Positions 23,570-31,898 of a stretch of 44,103 nt of DNA are shown one piece after another; position 1 is the first letter of the stretch, and each line of letters begins with the position of its first letter. Below the pieces are notes generated by a model, which was not told the origin of the DNA, did not search any database, and was given only the letters and a program-made list of their open reading frames with translations. Source of the stretch: Gracilibacillus halotolerans. GTDB taxonomy: Bacteria; Bacillota; Bacilli; Bacillales; Amphibacillaceae. The position numbers and the translations under genes are program-made. Location: assembly GCF_014206945.1 (NCBI RefSeq), contig NZ_JACHON010000021.1, forward strand, positions 1 to 44,103. The letters are read 5' to 3'.

Positions 23570-24751
23570 GTGATTGTAATCCATAACGGAAAGATTGTAA
23601 CGGAGCAAGAAATTTTAGAAGGATATGCCGTCGTTATTGATGGAGACATCATTCAGGATATCGTTCTAGACAATGTGATACACAACATGGAAGACGCACA
23701 GTTTATCGATGCAAATGGTGGCTATGTTTCACCAGGTTTTATCGACATCCATTCAGATTATATTGAATCTATTGTCTCTCCAAGACCAACTAGTTTAATG
23801 GATATGGATATTAGTTTAAGAGAAGCAGAAAAAATATTAATTAGTCATGGAATAACGACTATGTTTCATTCGTTATCCTTTTACGGAGAAGATATATTCT
23901 CTCATAAACCAATGCGTACACCAAAGAATGTTCAAGCATTAGTCGACGCGATTCAGCGTATGCATGATCGACCTCATCTTATTAGACATCGGCTACATGC
24001 GAGATTTGAGTTGGATAATATTGATGAAGTAGATAGATTGATAGAAAACATCGAGGACAATAAAGTCCAGCTATTATCGTTTATGGACCATACTCCAGGA
24101 CAGGGACAGTATCGTGATTTAGAAATATTTCGGGAAACAATGAGAGGCTATCAAGATGTCTCGGAGGACGAACTGAATGTCATTATTGCCGAAAGGAAAA
24201 GTCGGGAACAGATGACAATAGAACGAATCTCAGAGGTAGCGGATATCGCGATTCAGAAAGGCATTGCAGTTGCCTCCCATGACGACGATAATTTTGAAAA
24301 ATTGGAGTTGGTGAAATCCTTTGGCACAACGATTAGCGAATTTCCGATTACGCTCGACGTGGCGAAAAAAGCAAAAGAATCAGGACTATATACGATTGTA
24401 GGTGCGCCGAACGTTCTCTTAGGCGGCTCTCACTCTGGCAATCTATCAGCAGTAGAAGCAATTCGAGAAAAATGTGCAGATATTTTATGTAGTGATTATT
24501 ATCCGCAAGCGTTGCTGCATGCTATCTTTCACTTGCATGAAAAGCATGGGAATGATTTACACGAAATGTTTCAAATGGTTACGTTAAATCCTGCTAAAGC
24601 GGTGCAAATGGATGACGAAATAGGCTCAATTAAATCCGGAAAAAAAGCAGACATTCTAATTATTGAACGCTTGGATGACGGGTATCCGACGCTTACGAAG
24701 ACAATTGTCAATGGCTCACTTATTACGACAACCAATTATCGAACCAATTAA
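23570..24751 (+). CDS. phnM: Ribose-1-methylphosphonate-5-triphosphate diphosphatase PhnM
   Basis: Amidohydrolase-superfamily enzyme that removes pyrophosphate from alpha-D-ribose 1-methylphosphonate 5-triphosphate, giving the PhnJ substrate. The N-terminal beta sandwich leads to G-F-I-D-I-H-S-D-Y-I-E, with metal-type residues, then S-F-M-D-H-T-P-G-Q-G-Q and A-S-H-D-D-D and a C-terminal C-S-D-Y-Y-P segment, all typical of PhnM. The start is GTG 23570 behind AGGGGGGA, 11 bases after phnK. Gene order phnK-phnM-phnL differs from E. coli phnK-phnL-phnM. Confidence 0.94.
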   Translation: MIVIHNGKIVTEQEILEGYAVVIDGDIIQDIVLDNVIHNMEDAQFIDANGGYVSPGFIDIHSDYIESIVSPRPTSLMDMDISLREAEKILISHGITTMFHSLSFYGEDIFSHKPMRTPKNVQALVDAIQRMHDRPHLIRHRLHARFELDNIDEVDRLIENIEDNKVQLLSFMDHTPGQGQYRDLEIFRETMRGYQDVSEDELNVIIAERKSREQMTIERISEVADIAIQKGIAVASHDDDNFEKLELVKSFGTTISEFPITLDVAKKAKESGLYTIVGAPNVLLGGSHSGNLSAVEAIREKCADILCSDYYPQALLHAIFHLHEKHGNDLHEMFQMVTLNPAKAVQMDDEIGSIKSGKKADILIIERLDDGYPTLTKTIVNGSLITTTNYRTN

Positions 24752-24765
24752 AGGAGGGATAGAGT

Positions 24766-25464
24766 ATGACAATGCTTGAAGTGCATAATTTCGGTAAAAC
24801 GTTTACGAATCATCAGCTTCAAACAACAAGGCAGGCTGTTCAAAATATCCAATTTCGATTAGAGAAAGGTCAGTTTTTAGGAATTGTCGGCAAAAGTGGG
24901 AGCGGCAAGTCAACGATTTTAAAAAGTATTTATCGGACGTACTTACCAGATCAAGGTCATATCTATTTTGACTCAGACCGTTTTGGGAAAGTTGACCTTA
25001 CAAAAATCACGGAAAGACAAATGATTTATTTGCGAAAGCATGAAATCGGCTATGTATCTCAATTTTTAAATGTAATGCCTAGAACGACAAGTAGAGAGCT
25101 TGTGGAGAATGCGATTTTAGAGATGGGAGAATCTGAATCTGTTGCGCAAAGCGAAGCAGAAAAAGCACTTGCCCATTTCGAACTGGATAAGAAGTTATGG
25201 GATATGTACCCGAATACTTTTTCAGGTGGAGAGAAATTACGCTTGAATATTGCCATGGCAACTGTCAAAAAGCCAAGACTCTTACTTTTAGATGAACCGA
25301 CAGCTAGTCTTGATCAACAATCCAAGGTAAAGGTTAAAGAGGTCATTGAAAAATTAAAGAATAGTGGCACAACCCTAGTTGGTATTTTTCATGATATTGA
25401 ATTTATGGAGAATTTATGTGATCAAGTTTATGACATGAATAAGAGGAAGTTGGAGGTATCTTAA
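24766..25464 (+). CDS. phnL: C-P lyase ABC-type ATPase PhnL
   Basis: Second ABC-family ATPase of the C-P lyase system, required for forming the ribose phosphonate triphosphate. Walker A is G-K-S-G-S-G-K-S-T, followed by Y-V-S-Q-F-L-N-V-M-P-R, a PhnL-specific Q-loop region. The signature is F-S-G-G-E-K-L-R-L-N-I-A, Walker B L-L-L-L-D-E-P-T-A-S-L-D, and the switch histidine is in G-I-F-H-D-I. Length of 232 residues is usual. AAGGAGGGATAG precedes the ATG, and the following gene starts directly at its stop codon. Confidence 0.93.
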   Translation: MTMLEVHNFGKTFTNHQLQTTRQAVQNIQFRLEKGQFLGIVGKSGSGKSTILKSIYRTYLPDQGHIYFDSDRFGKVDLTKITERQMIYLRKHEIGYVSQFLNVMPRTTSRELVENAILEMGESESVAQSEAEKALAHFELDKKLWDMYPNTFSGGEKLRLNIAMATVKKPRLLLLDEPTASLDQQSKVKVKEVIEKLKNSGTTLVGIFHDIEFMENLCDQVYDMNKRKLEVS

Positions 25465-26280
25465 GTGACACTTCTAAAAGCTGATTTACATGTCCATAGC
25501 AACTATTCGGATGGCTTTGATTCGGTTCGCGATGTAGTAAAGAGGGCTAAGGAGACAGGTATCACTCATCTTAGTTTTGTTGATCATGATACCGTGGACG
25601 GATTTCCAGAGATTTCGAGATTAGCAGAGCGATTCGATATTACGATTATTCCCGGTATTGAGATTTCAGCCTATGATTTTAAGAGGAATAGGAAAGTTCA
25701 TATTTTAGGATACGACTATCAGCCAAAAGCTGAGCATATAAAAGCTATCTGCGAGCCAATTTTACAAAAAAGACACGAGCATTCTTTATGGCAAATTAGG
25801 CAGATTCAGTCCCTCGGCTACGAGCTAGATGTCAATCGTATTACCGAGCAAGCTTTGCCAAGCAAAACAATTTATAAACAACATATTATGAAAGAATTAA
25901 CAGATGCTCCCTATGACTCGTCGGAATATAAACAACTTTATCAAAAGCTGTTCAAAAATGATGGAGTTGCTAGTGGGGATATTGTCTACGCAGATGCGTT
26001 TGATGCGGTGAAAGCAATTGTTGCAGATGGTGGATTAGCTGTTGTTGCACATCCTGGTCAATTAGATTCGTATTCTATTATTCCGGAGTTAGTAGAAGTA
26101 GGATTAGGCGGTGTCGAACGAAATCATGTGGACCACACTGTCGTAGATCATCAAATGGTAGAAGCCCATGCAAAGGAATATGGGTTGGTGATGACAGGTG
26201 GGACCGACTATCATGGAGCGTTTGGAGAACCCATTAATATAGGAGATATTACGAGTCCGATTAACCGATTATTGAGGTAG
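25465..26280 (+). CDS. PHP-domain phosphoesterase, PhnPP-like
   Basis: Cytoplasmic PHP-superfamily metallophosphoesterase of 271 residues. Metal-site motifs are complete: D-L-H-V-H-S-N-Y-S-D-G at the N-terminus, D-H-D-T-V-D-G, G-I-E-I-S-A, V-A-H-P-G and G-T-D-Y-H-G. It starts at GTG 25465, the base after the phnL stop, with GGAGG nine bases upstream, so it belongs to the operon. No PhnP (metallo-beta-lactamase) or PhnN is present here. A PHP enzyme from another Gram-positive phn cluster (PhnPP) hydrolyses both ester bonds of ribose-1,2-cyclic phosphate 5-phosphate to give ribose 5-phosphate; by position this protein probably does the same. That assignment is inference from context. Confidence 0.82.
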   Translation: MTLLKADLHVHSNYSDGFDSVRDVVKRAKETGITHLSFVDHDTVDGFPEISRLAERFDITIIPGIEISAYDFKRNRKVHILGYDYQPKAEHIKAICEPILQKRHEHSLWQIRQIQSLGYELDVNRITEQALPSKTIYKQHIMKELTDAPYDSSEYKQLYQKLFKNDGVASGDIVYADAFDAVKAIVADGGLAVVAHPGQLDSYSIIPELVEVGLGGVERNHVDHTVVDHQMVEAHAKEYGLVMTGGTDYHGAFGEPINIGDITSPINRLLR

Positions 26281-26402
26281 TGTAAAAAGTCTTAAGTCTT
26301 TGTTTAGAAATGGTAAATTTCCGCAATTCAAGAAAAATTTATGTTTTAATAAGACTAGCTTGAAGCAAGCAAATTTTATCGAAAAAGTAGGAGGAATGAG
26401 AA

Positions 26403-27431
26403 ATGCCGAAAAGATTATTGGTCTTCATGTTACTTACTTTATCCGTTTTATTGGTAGCTTGTACGGAAGGAAATGCTAGCGAGGTTGAAGCAGATGGGAA
26501 TGACGGAGATACAATCGGAATTGTTTGGTATCCAAACGAATCAGGAAACGATTTAAAAACAGCGCGTGATGCAATTGGAGATGCTATTTCTGAAGCGACA
26601 GGTAAGGAAGTAGAGCACCATCTAACAACAGATTACGCAATCGCGATTGAAACAATTGCAAATGAAAATGCACAACTAGCATTTATGGGTGCCGTCGGAT
26701 ACATAGAAGCGAATGAAAGAAATAGTGCTGTTCAACCTATCGTTGTTCCATCCGGTTCATCTGGTACGTTAGATGACGCTATGTACCATAGTTGGTTAGC
26801 AGTAAACGTGGATGATCAGGACGAATATAAAGTGGATGGCGAATTTTCACTAGATACGATAGAAGGAAAAAGATTCTCCTTCGTTTCGAACAGCTCTACC
26901 TCAGGTTTTGTTGTCCCATCTTCCACGATTATCGAATACTTTGACGATAAAGATTTAGCATCAGAAGACTTAATGGAAGGTGGCCCTTTCTTTGAACAAG
27001 TCTTATTCGGCGGATCACACCAAGGCTCAGCGGTTAACTTAATAAATGGTAATGCTGATATCGCAGCATTTTGTGATACATGTGTGGAAAATTATGTAGA
27101 AGTTGTAGATGGCGAAGAAAATACAGTTGGTTCGGTTTATAAAGTTAGCGATGATGCTGCAGAACCATTTAATACAGTAACAGGAAAAGAATTTGTGTTG
27201 ATGAGTGTTACGCCTGTGTTGAACGCACCGTTCGTAGCCAATACAGACGCATTAAGCGAAGAAGAATTTAAAGTGATACAGGAACTATTTGCATCAGATG
27301 AAATGGCTAATAACGAGGATGTTTTTGTTCCAGCCGATTCAGAAGAAAAAGGTTTGTTCTCTAAGTCAGCAGATGAACGCTTCGTACCAGTTGAGGACGA
27401 GTGGTTTAATCCTATCCGTGAACTCCAGTAG
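26403..27431 (+). CDS. phnD: Phosphonate ABC transporter substrate-binding lipoprotein PhnD
   Basis: Exported, membrane-anchored binding protein for phosphonates. The signal peptide ends in a lipobox, L-L-V-A-C with the lipidated Cys at residue 20. The mature part has I-G-I-V-W-Y-P-N-E-S, A-F-M-G-A-V-G-Y near residue 100, F-V-S-N-S-S-T-S-G-F-V-V-P and G-G-S-H-Q-G-S-A-V, as in PhnD. AGGAGGAATGAG precedes the ATG. It opens the importer half of the locus after a 122-base gap, so it may have its own promoter. A hairpin follows before phnC. Confidence 0.92.
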   Translation: MPKRLLVFMLLTLSVLLVACTEGNASEVEADGNDGDTIGIVWYPNESGNDLKTARDAIGDAISEATGKEVEHHLTTDYAIAIETIANENAQLAFMGAVGYIEANERNSAVQPIVVPSGSSGTLDDAMYHSWLAVNVDDQDEYKVDGEFSLDTIEGKRFSFVSNSSTSGFVVPSSTIIEYFDDKDLASEDLMEGGPFFEQVLFGGSHQGSAVNLINGNADIAAFCDTCVENYVEVVDGEENTVGSVYKVSDDAAEPFNTVTGKEFVLMSVTPVLNAPFVANTDALSEEEFKVIQELFASDEMANNEDVFVPADSEEKGLFSKSADERFVPVEDEWFNPIRELQ

Positions 27432-27462
27432 CATATAGCGAGAGGTTAGTAAAATGCAAAAG

Positions 27463-27499
27463 AAATAGAGTATGCACCCCCCTGCATACTCTATTTTTC
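27463..27499 (+). terminator. Hairpin terminator or attenuator between phnD and phnC
   Basis: A perfect 14-bp stem (AAATAGAGTATGCA at 27463-27476, TGCATACTCTATTT at 27483-27496) with a C-rich loop and TTC tail. Placed after a binding-protein gene it probably lowers expression of the ATPase and permeases relative to phnD. Confidence 0.75.
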
Positions 27500-27551
27500 T
27501 CAAAAAGTAGAAGTGTCCAAAATACGCAATTCAAAAAAAGGAGTGCAGAAA

Positions 27552-28316
27552 ATGTCGCTACTTCAAGTAGAGGGTCTTGGCAAGTACTATAACCAACAAA
27601 CGAAAGTTCTTAAGGATATTAATTTTGAAGTGGAATCAGGAGAGTTTATCTCCATTATTGGTCCGTCTGGAGCTGGAAAATCGTCGTTGCTTAGATGTAT
27701 TAATCGTATGGTTGATATAAGTGAGGGTCATGTAGTGTTTGATGGTGAAGATGTTGGCTCAATGAAAAAAAGTGAATTACGTAGGCTTAGAACGAATATC
27801 GGTATGATTTTTCAGCATTATAATCTTGTTCCTCGTTTGACCGTAATTGAAAATGTATTGCATGGTCGCTTCGGATACAAATCAACACTACAAGGAGTTC
27901 TTGGACGATTTACGGAGGATGAAAAGGAAAAAGCCTTCGAATTATTAGGAAAGTTAGGCATTGCAGACCATGCGTATAAACGTTGTGACCAGTTAAGTGG
28001 TGGTCAACAACAGAGAGTGGGGATTTGTCGTGCACTTATCCAAGAACCAAAGTTAATTTTATGTGACGAACCAATCGCTTCCCTTGATCCCAATTCTTCA
28101 AAAATAATTATGGATTACTTGCGAAAGATTACCAATGAGATGGGGATTACGTGTCTCGTTAACCTTCACCAAGTTGATGTCGCGAAGGAATACGCGGATC
28201 GAATAATTGGATTGAATAAAGGAGAAATTGTTTTTGATGGGCCGAGTAATATGCTGTACGAAGATAGGATTGAATCCATTTATGGGATCCAAAAGCGGGA
28301 GTTAATTACGGTTTAA
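27552..28316 (+). CDS. phnC: Phosphonate ABC transporter ATP-binding protein PhnC
   Basis: ATPase of the PhnCDE importer. Walker A G-P-S-G-A-G-K-S-S, Q-loop M-I-F-Q-H-Y-N-L-V, signature L-S-G-G-Q-Q-Q-R-V, Walker B L-I-L-C-D-E-P-I-A-S-L-D and the switch histidine in V-N-L-H-Q-V are all present. N-R-M-V-D-I-S-E-G-H-V and H-G-R-F-G-Y-K-S-T are PhnC-like. The ATG at 27552 follows AAAGGAGTGC; a longer frame upstream overlaps the ribosome site. phnE follows after 14 bases. Confidence 0.93.
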   Translation: MSLLQVEGLGKYYNQQTKVLKDINFEVESGEFISIIGPSGAGKSSLLRCINRMVDISEGHVVFDGEDVGSMKKSELRRLRTNIGMIFQHYNLVPRLTVIENVLHGRFGYKSTLQGVLGRFTEDEKEKAFELLGKLGIADHAYKRCDQLSGGQQQRVGICRALIQEPKLILCDEPIASLDPNSSKIIMDYLRKITNEMGITCLVNLHQVDVAKEYADRIIGLNKGEIVFDGPSNMLYEDRIESIYGIQKRELITV

Positions 28317-28330
28317 GGGGTAGGTAAACA

Positions 28331-29116
28331 ATGAATGAAAAAAAGATGCGCCAAAATAAATTACAAATTACAATCATATTCATCGTTATACTATTGATTA
28401 CCTATTTGTCTGCAGCAATTACAAACTTCAATTTCTTAGATAGTGTTTTAACAATACCAGAAGCAATTGGATGGATGGTCTCCAATCTAATGATAACATC
28501 TGAAACGTTAGATAGAATGCCAAGTATTATGGATAAGCTTCTGGAGACTGTCTTTATGTCAATTGCGGCTACCACTTTTGCTGCAGTAATCTCTCTTTTT
28601 CTTGCTTTACTTGGTTCACAAACAACGAAGGTAAATAATTTCTTTAGTGTACTAGCTCGATTTATCGCATCCTTTTCAAGGAATATTCCGGTTGTTGCTT
28701 GGTCGTTAATCCTCCTAATTTCCTTTGGTCAAAACTCAATGACTGGATTTCTTGCTTTATTTGTAGGAACGCTTGGATTCTTAACAAGGGCATTTATCGA
28801 GTCAATTGATGAAGCTAACCAAAGTTCGGTGGAAGCATTAACCGCCACTGGAGCCACCTACTTTCACATTGTTAACAAAGCTGTAATCCCGCAAAGCCTT
28901 CCACAAATGTTGAGTTGGATATTATTTATGGTAGAAACAAATATTCGTAGTGCGACTTTGGTTGGAATTCTAACAGGAACTGGAATTGGAGCGATGTTCG
29001 ACTTGTATTATAAAAGTATGAACTATCAAGTTGTAGCATTAATTACGATTACGATTGTCGTCACTGTTATTTTGATTGAGTTATTATCCAATCAAATAAG
29101 GAGAGTGATTTTGTAA
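28331..29116 (+). CDS. phnE: Phosphonate ABC transporter permease PhnE (first copy)
   Basis: Inner-membrane permease of the PhnCDE importer with about six membrane segments. The ABC-permease EAA-type loop is seen as E-A-L-T-A-T-G-A-T-Y-F-H-I-V-N-K-A-V-I-P. Residues such as S-F-S-R-N-I-P-V-V-A-W resemble the PhnE S-F-x-R-x-x-P segment. The stop overlaps the start of the second permease (TAATG). Two adjacent phnE genes are common and suggest a heterodimeric channel. Confidence 0.92.
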   Translation: MNEKKMRQNKLQITIIFIVILLITYLSAAITNFNFLDSVLTIPEAIGWMVSNLMITSETLDRMPSIMDKLLETVFMSIAATTFAAVISLFLALLGSQTTKVNNFFSVLARFIASFSRNIPVVAWSLILLISFGQNSMTGFLALFVGTLGFLTRAFIESIDEANQSSVEALTATGATYFHIVNKAVIPQSLPQMLSWILFMVETNIRSATLVGILTGTGIGAMFDLYYKSMNYQVVALITITIVVTVILIELLSNQIRRVIL

Positions 29117-29979
29117 TGGAATCTAATCAATTAACTGTCCCTGTCCTTATCAAACGAAAACGCAATGGTAGAATCAATATACGATCAGGAAATAAAGTAG
29201 ATATCGTCATAAAGTCAACGATTTGGATATTGGCGCTATTGACAGTGATGGCATTTTTCTTCTTTGACTACACTGGCTTACAATGGGAACGTGCAATAAC
29301 AGAGACAGCATACAATTTAAAAGTGATGTTTTTAGAGCCTGCACTTAGCCATTTTAGCTTCAGTGAGGCAATCCATCAGGTAGGAATTACTCTAGGTCTA
29401 GGTTTTTTAGCTACGATACTAGGTGCTATTATTGCCTTCTTCCTGGCATTAATGGCAGCTGAGAATTTATCAAAACCAATCGTGTCTAAAATTGTGCGAA
29501 TGCTTGTTGCCTATATTCGCGCAGTTCCAACTGTGCTCTGGGTGCTTATTTTTGCAATCGCAGCGGGACTAGGTAGTGAAGCTGCTGTATTGGGGATGTT
29601 GTTCCACTCTGTTGCGTATCTAGTAAAAGCTTTTTCAGAATCGTTTGAGGAAGTGAATCCAGGTATTATCGAAGCGTTACGAGCAACAGGGTCAAGCTGG
29701 TGGCATATCGTCATTCACGGGGTTGTACCCTCCACATTTACCTATATGTTATCGTGGACATTCTTGCGATTTGAAATCAACTTCTCTGTAGCTGTGGCGA
29801 TGGGTGCAGCAGCTGGAGCGGGTGGAATTGGTTTCGAATTATTTATGGCATCAGGATTCTACTTTGACTTACGAGAAGTAGGCTTTATCACATATGCAAT
29901 CCTAGCCATTGCTGTTGTACTTGAGATCATGTCAACGAGATTAAAAAATCGTTATTTCTCTAACTCGGCTAATGCTTAA
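29116..29979 (+). CDS. phnE: Phosphonate ABC transporter permease PhnE (second copy)
   Basis: Second PhnE-type permease, 287 residues, with a longer basic cytoplasmic N-terminus (K-R-K-R-N-G-R) than its neighbour. R-A-V-P-T-V-L-W-V-L and the EAA loop E-A-L-R-A-T-G-S-S-W-W-H-I-V-I-H-G-V-V-P match the family. The C-terminus ends in a final membrane helix and basic tail. Translation is coupled to the first phnE through a TAATG overlap. A strong terminator closes the operon. Confidence 0.92.
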   Translation: MESNQLTVPVLIKRKRNGRINIRSGNKVDIVIKSTIWILALLTVMAFFFFDYTGLQWERAITETAYNLKVMFLEPALSHFSFSEAIHQVGITLGLGFLATILGAIIAFFLALMAAENLSKPIVSKIVRMLVAYIRAVPTVLWVLIFAIAAGLGSEAAVLGMLFHSVAYLVKAFSESFEEVNPGIIEALRATGSSWWHIVIHGVVPSTFTYMLSWTFLRFEINFSVAVAMGAAAGAGGIGFELFMASGFYFDLREVGFITYAILAIAVVLEIMSTRLKNRYFSNSANA

Positions 29980-29988
29980 TGATTTGGG

Positions 29989-30020
29989 AATAGATCCAGC
30001 TCAGGCTGGGTCTATTTTTG
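29989..30020 (+). terminator. Terminator of the phnDCEE operon
   Basis: AATAGATCCAGC at 29989-30000 pairs with GCTGGGTCTATT at 30005-30016 (one G-T pair) and runs into TTTG. Confidence 0.85.
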
Positions 30021-30037
30021 TCTTAAGATGAGGCGTT

Positions 30038-30192
30038 AAAATCGGATAACTCGATTTAACGTGAGATAACAACGTTCCAATATCGGATTAGCGCAATTAA
30101 CATGAGATAACCTACCAGCAAAATCAGATAACTCCCGTCAACATTAGATAACTCCGTACCAAAATCGGATAACTCGCATCTAATTCCTAAAT
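30038..30192 (+). repeat. Array B: eight degenerate cores, 20/21-bp period
   Basis: Cores of the same family as array A start at 30038, 30058, 30079, 30099, 30120, 30140, 30161 and 30182 (the last decayed). The steps are 20, 21, 20, 21, 20, 21 and 21. Two core types alternate: one near A-A-[A/T]-A-T-C-[G/A]-G-A-T and one near A-A-C-[A/G]-T-[G/T]-A-G-A-T, giving a 41-base supra-unit. The array lies in the gap between phnE and the convergent NERD gene, cores on the plus strand. Confidence 0.88.
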
Positions 30193-30200
30193 AAAACTCC

Positions 30201-31145
30201 CTATTCCTTCAATACATAGTATCTCCCTCTATTCTTTCCCCTTGGCTCAAGTAACGAACAATTCCTTAATAAGTTAAAAGAAGTAGATGGGTTAGATAAA
30301 TGAAGAAAAGCTCTACACTCCTTATTCTTAATTTTCTTTACACCCATAAAACTAAACCAATCAAGTATGTCTTCATAATGTGCATCAACAGAAGTAAATC
30401 CACAATGAACACACTTCCAATTAAATTTATCCCGGGCCATTTTTAATCTTTGACACTCTGGACAAATCACTCCAGGCTCAATGGTAGAGAAATCAACATT
30501 GAAAAATACTCTTTCTTCTTTATGATGTGATTTTATATAATGTCCTAGATTGATTAATTTTTCTTTTTCCATTTTTTGTGTGTCATATTTCTCGAATAAC
30601 TTTTTGATAACATTTTTCAGTAGATTAAAAGGTACTACGATCTCACGTACCCATTCACTACTCTCATCCGTAGAAACAAAAACATTAGGGTGTCCTAAAC
30701 CAACTACATATTGAATCGGATAGTCATCCAGCTTTAAAAAATTCTGGAGCTGGTCACGTTGTTCTTCAGCCTGAGCTATAGGGTTGGACATTTCACCTTT
30801 GTCATAATGGAAAAAGTGAGCATTTTGAGAGAAGGACATTTTCCCGGAGGCGCCTTTCGTTTCGATAATTAGACCAAAGTTGGGAGTTAAAAGAAGACAA
30901 TCAATTTGAAAGAAGGAGTTACCTATTGGGATTCTTACATCGTATAAAATAACGAAGGGGATGGAGTGGAATAGATGCAGGATACGACTTAAATAAAATT
31001 GTAATTCAGATTCATATTTGTATCCTTGCTCACGATTACGTAAATCCTGTAAGTAAGGGGACGGATCGTGTGATCGAATGACTAGTCTTTGGAGGCGATG
31101 GAGACTTTCCGGCTTAGACAGTGCTTTTAAAATCAACTCTATCAA
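30201..31145 (-). CDS. NERD-domain (nuclease-related) protein with zinc ribbon
   Basis: A 314-residue protein. The N-terminal half holds a NERD domain: F-Q-I-D-C-L-L-L followed by G-L-I-I-E-T-K-G gives the D...E-x-K pattern of the restriction-endonuclease-like fold. The middle is helical. About residue 230 a zinc ribbon, C-P-E-C...C-V-H-C, follows, then a C-terminal tail with a basic patch. NERD proteins are linked to DNA processing but rarely studied. The start is TTG 31145 behind AAAGGAAG; a second TTG lies nine bases on. The gene stands alone, with repeat arrays of one family pointing inwards from both sides. Confidence 0.8.
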   Translation of the reverse strand: MIELILKALSKPESLHRLQRLVIRSHDPSPYLQDLRNREQGYKYESELQFYLSRILHLFHSIPFVILYDVRIPIGNSFFQIDCLLLTPNFGLIIETKGASGKMSFSQNAHFFHYDKGEMSNPIAQAEEQRDQLQNFLKLDDYPIQYVVGLGHPNVFVSTDESSEWVREIVVPFNLLKNVIKKLFEKYDTQKMEKEKLINLGHYIKSHHKEERVFFNVDFSTIEPGVICPECQRLKMARDKFNWKCVHCGFTSVDAHYEDILDWFSFMGVKKIKNKECRAFLHLSNPSTSFNLLRNCSLLEPRGKNRGRYYVLKE

Positions 31146-31210
31146 TCTTCCTTTCTATGATTTAATATTTCTATTCGACAAGAAGTACGTAAATCCTCCT
31201 AAAAAAATAG

Positions 31211-31450
31211 AATCGATATTCCGTGTTTGGTTTGAATCCAATGTTGAGCGTGTTGAATCTGATGTTAAAAGTGACAATCCAATGTTGAGCGTGTTGAATC
31301 TGATGTTAAAAGTGACAATCCAATGTTGAGCGTGTTGAATCTAATGTTAAAAGTGAGAATCTGATGTTAAACGTGATAATCCGATATTGAGTGTTCCGAA
31401 TCTAATATTAAACTAGCTAATCTGATATTGAGCTACCTGAATCTGATCTT
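31211..31450 (-). repeat. Array C: eleven or twelve cores, inverted, 20/21-bp period
   Basis: On the plus strand A-A-T-C-[C/T]-[A/G]-A-T-[G/A]-T-T cores start at 31235, 31256, 31276, 31297, 31317, 31338, 31358, 31378, 31399, 31419 and 31440. The steps are 21, 20, 21, 20, 21, 20, 20, 21, 20 and 21. A shortened copy is at 31211. These are the reverse complement of the cores in arrays A and B. Copies followed by GAG and by AAA alternate for most of the array, so the higher unit is 41 bases; 41-base units at 31235-31330 are nearly identical to each other, showing recent duplication. Confidence 0.88.
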
Positions 31451-31455
31451 GTACT

Positions 31456-31847
31456 TGCACCTGTTATTATTCATTACTGAACGAATACAAATTCTCATGT
31501 ATAAACCTTTTGTCTTATTAAATTCATTATCTAGTCATTTTAACTTATACGTATCACAGTATGAATTCTGTCTTTTCATCAGTATAAGTTATAAAAATTC
31601 CAGCATAACAAAGTCATATTACCTAGATATAAATATCCTGTTTCTTTACAAATAACTAGGGTAATATCCATAAATTTAAAGTGCTTTATTTCACAATACC
31701 TATTTTAGTTATAGGGACACAGGTCAATGTTCTGTACTTTATACCTACTTAAATGTGCTAATTCGACACATAATTCGATAAAAAAGTACAAAAAAAGCTA
31801 AAATAAATGTAAATTTAACATTTTCAAAGAAAATTCGTAATAACTAG
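31456..31847. other. Intergenic region upstream of the riboswitch
   Basis: AT-rich stretch with no credible gene. A 75-codon plus-strand frame starting inside array C has no ribosome site and a composition expected by chance. I see no further repeats here. Confidence 0.5.
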
Positions 31848-31876
31848 TTGATATTTTTGTCAATAATAGTTATGAT
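31848..31876 (+). promoter_or_regulatory. Sigma-A promoter of the riboswitch transcript
   Basis: TTGATA at 31848-31853 and TATGAT at 31871-31876 are separated by 17 bases, and the aptamer begins about 22 bases further on. Confidence 0.7.
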
Positions 31877-31898
31877 GGTAGAAGTGAAACGATACATT

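Noticed and set aside
26307-26370. Short hairpins upstream of phnD as a riboswitch
   Set aside because: Only 4-5 bp stems without conserved aptamer motifs; possibly an operator, but nothing specific.
14287-31450. CRISPR array interpretation of the periodic repeats
   Set aside because: Cores are only about 11 degenerate bases with 9-10 base spacers and a 20/21-base period, no leader and no cas genes; CRISPR repeats and spacers are much longer and the repeats nearly identical.
31428-31655. 75-codon plus-strand open frame
   Set aside because: It starts inside array C, has no ribosome site and shows low-complexity AT-rich composition; probably a chance frame.
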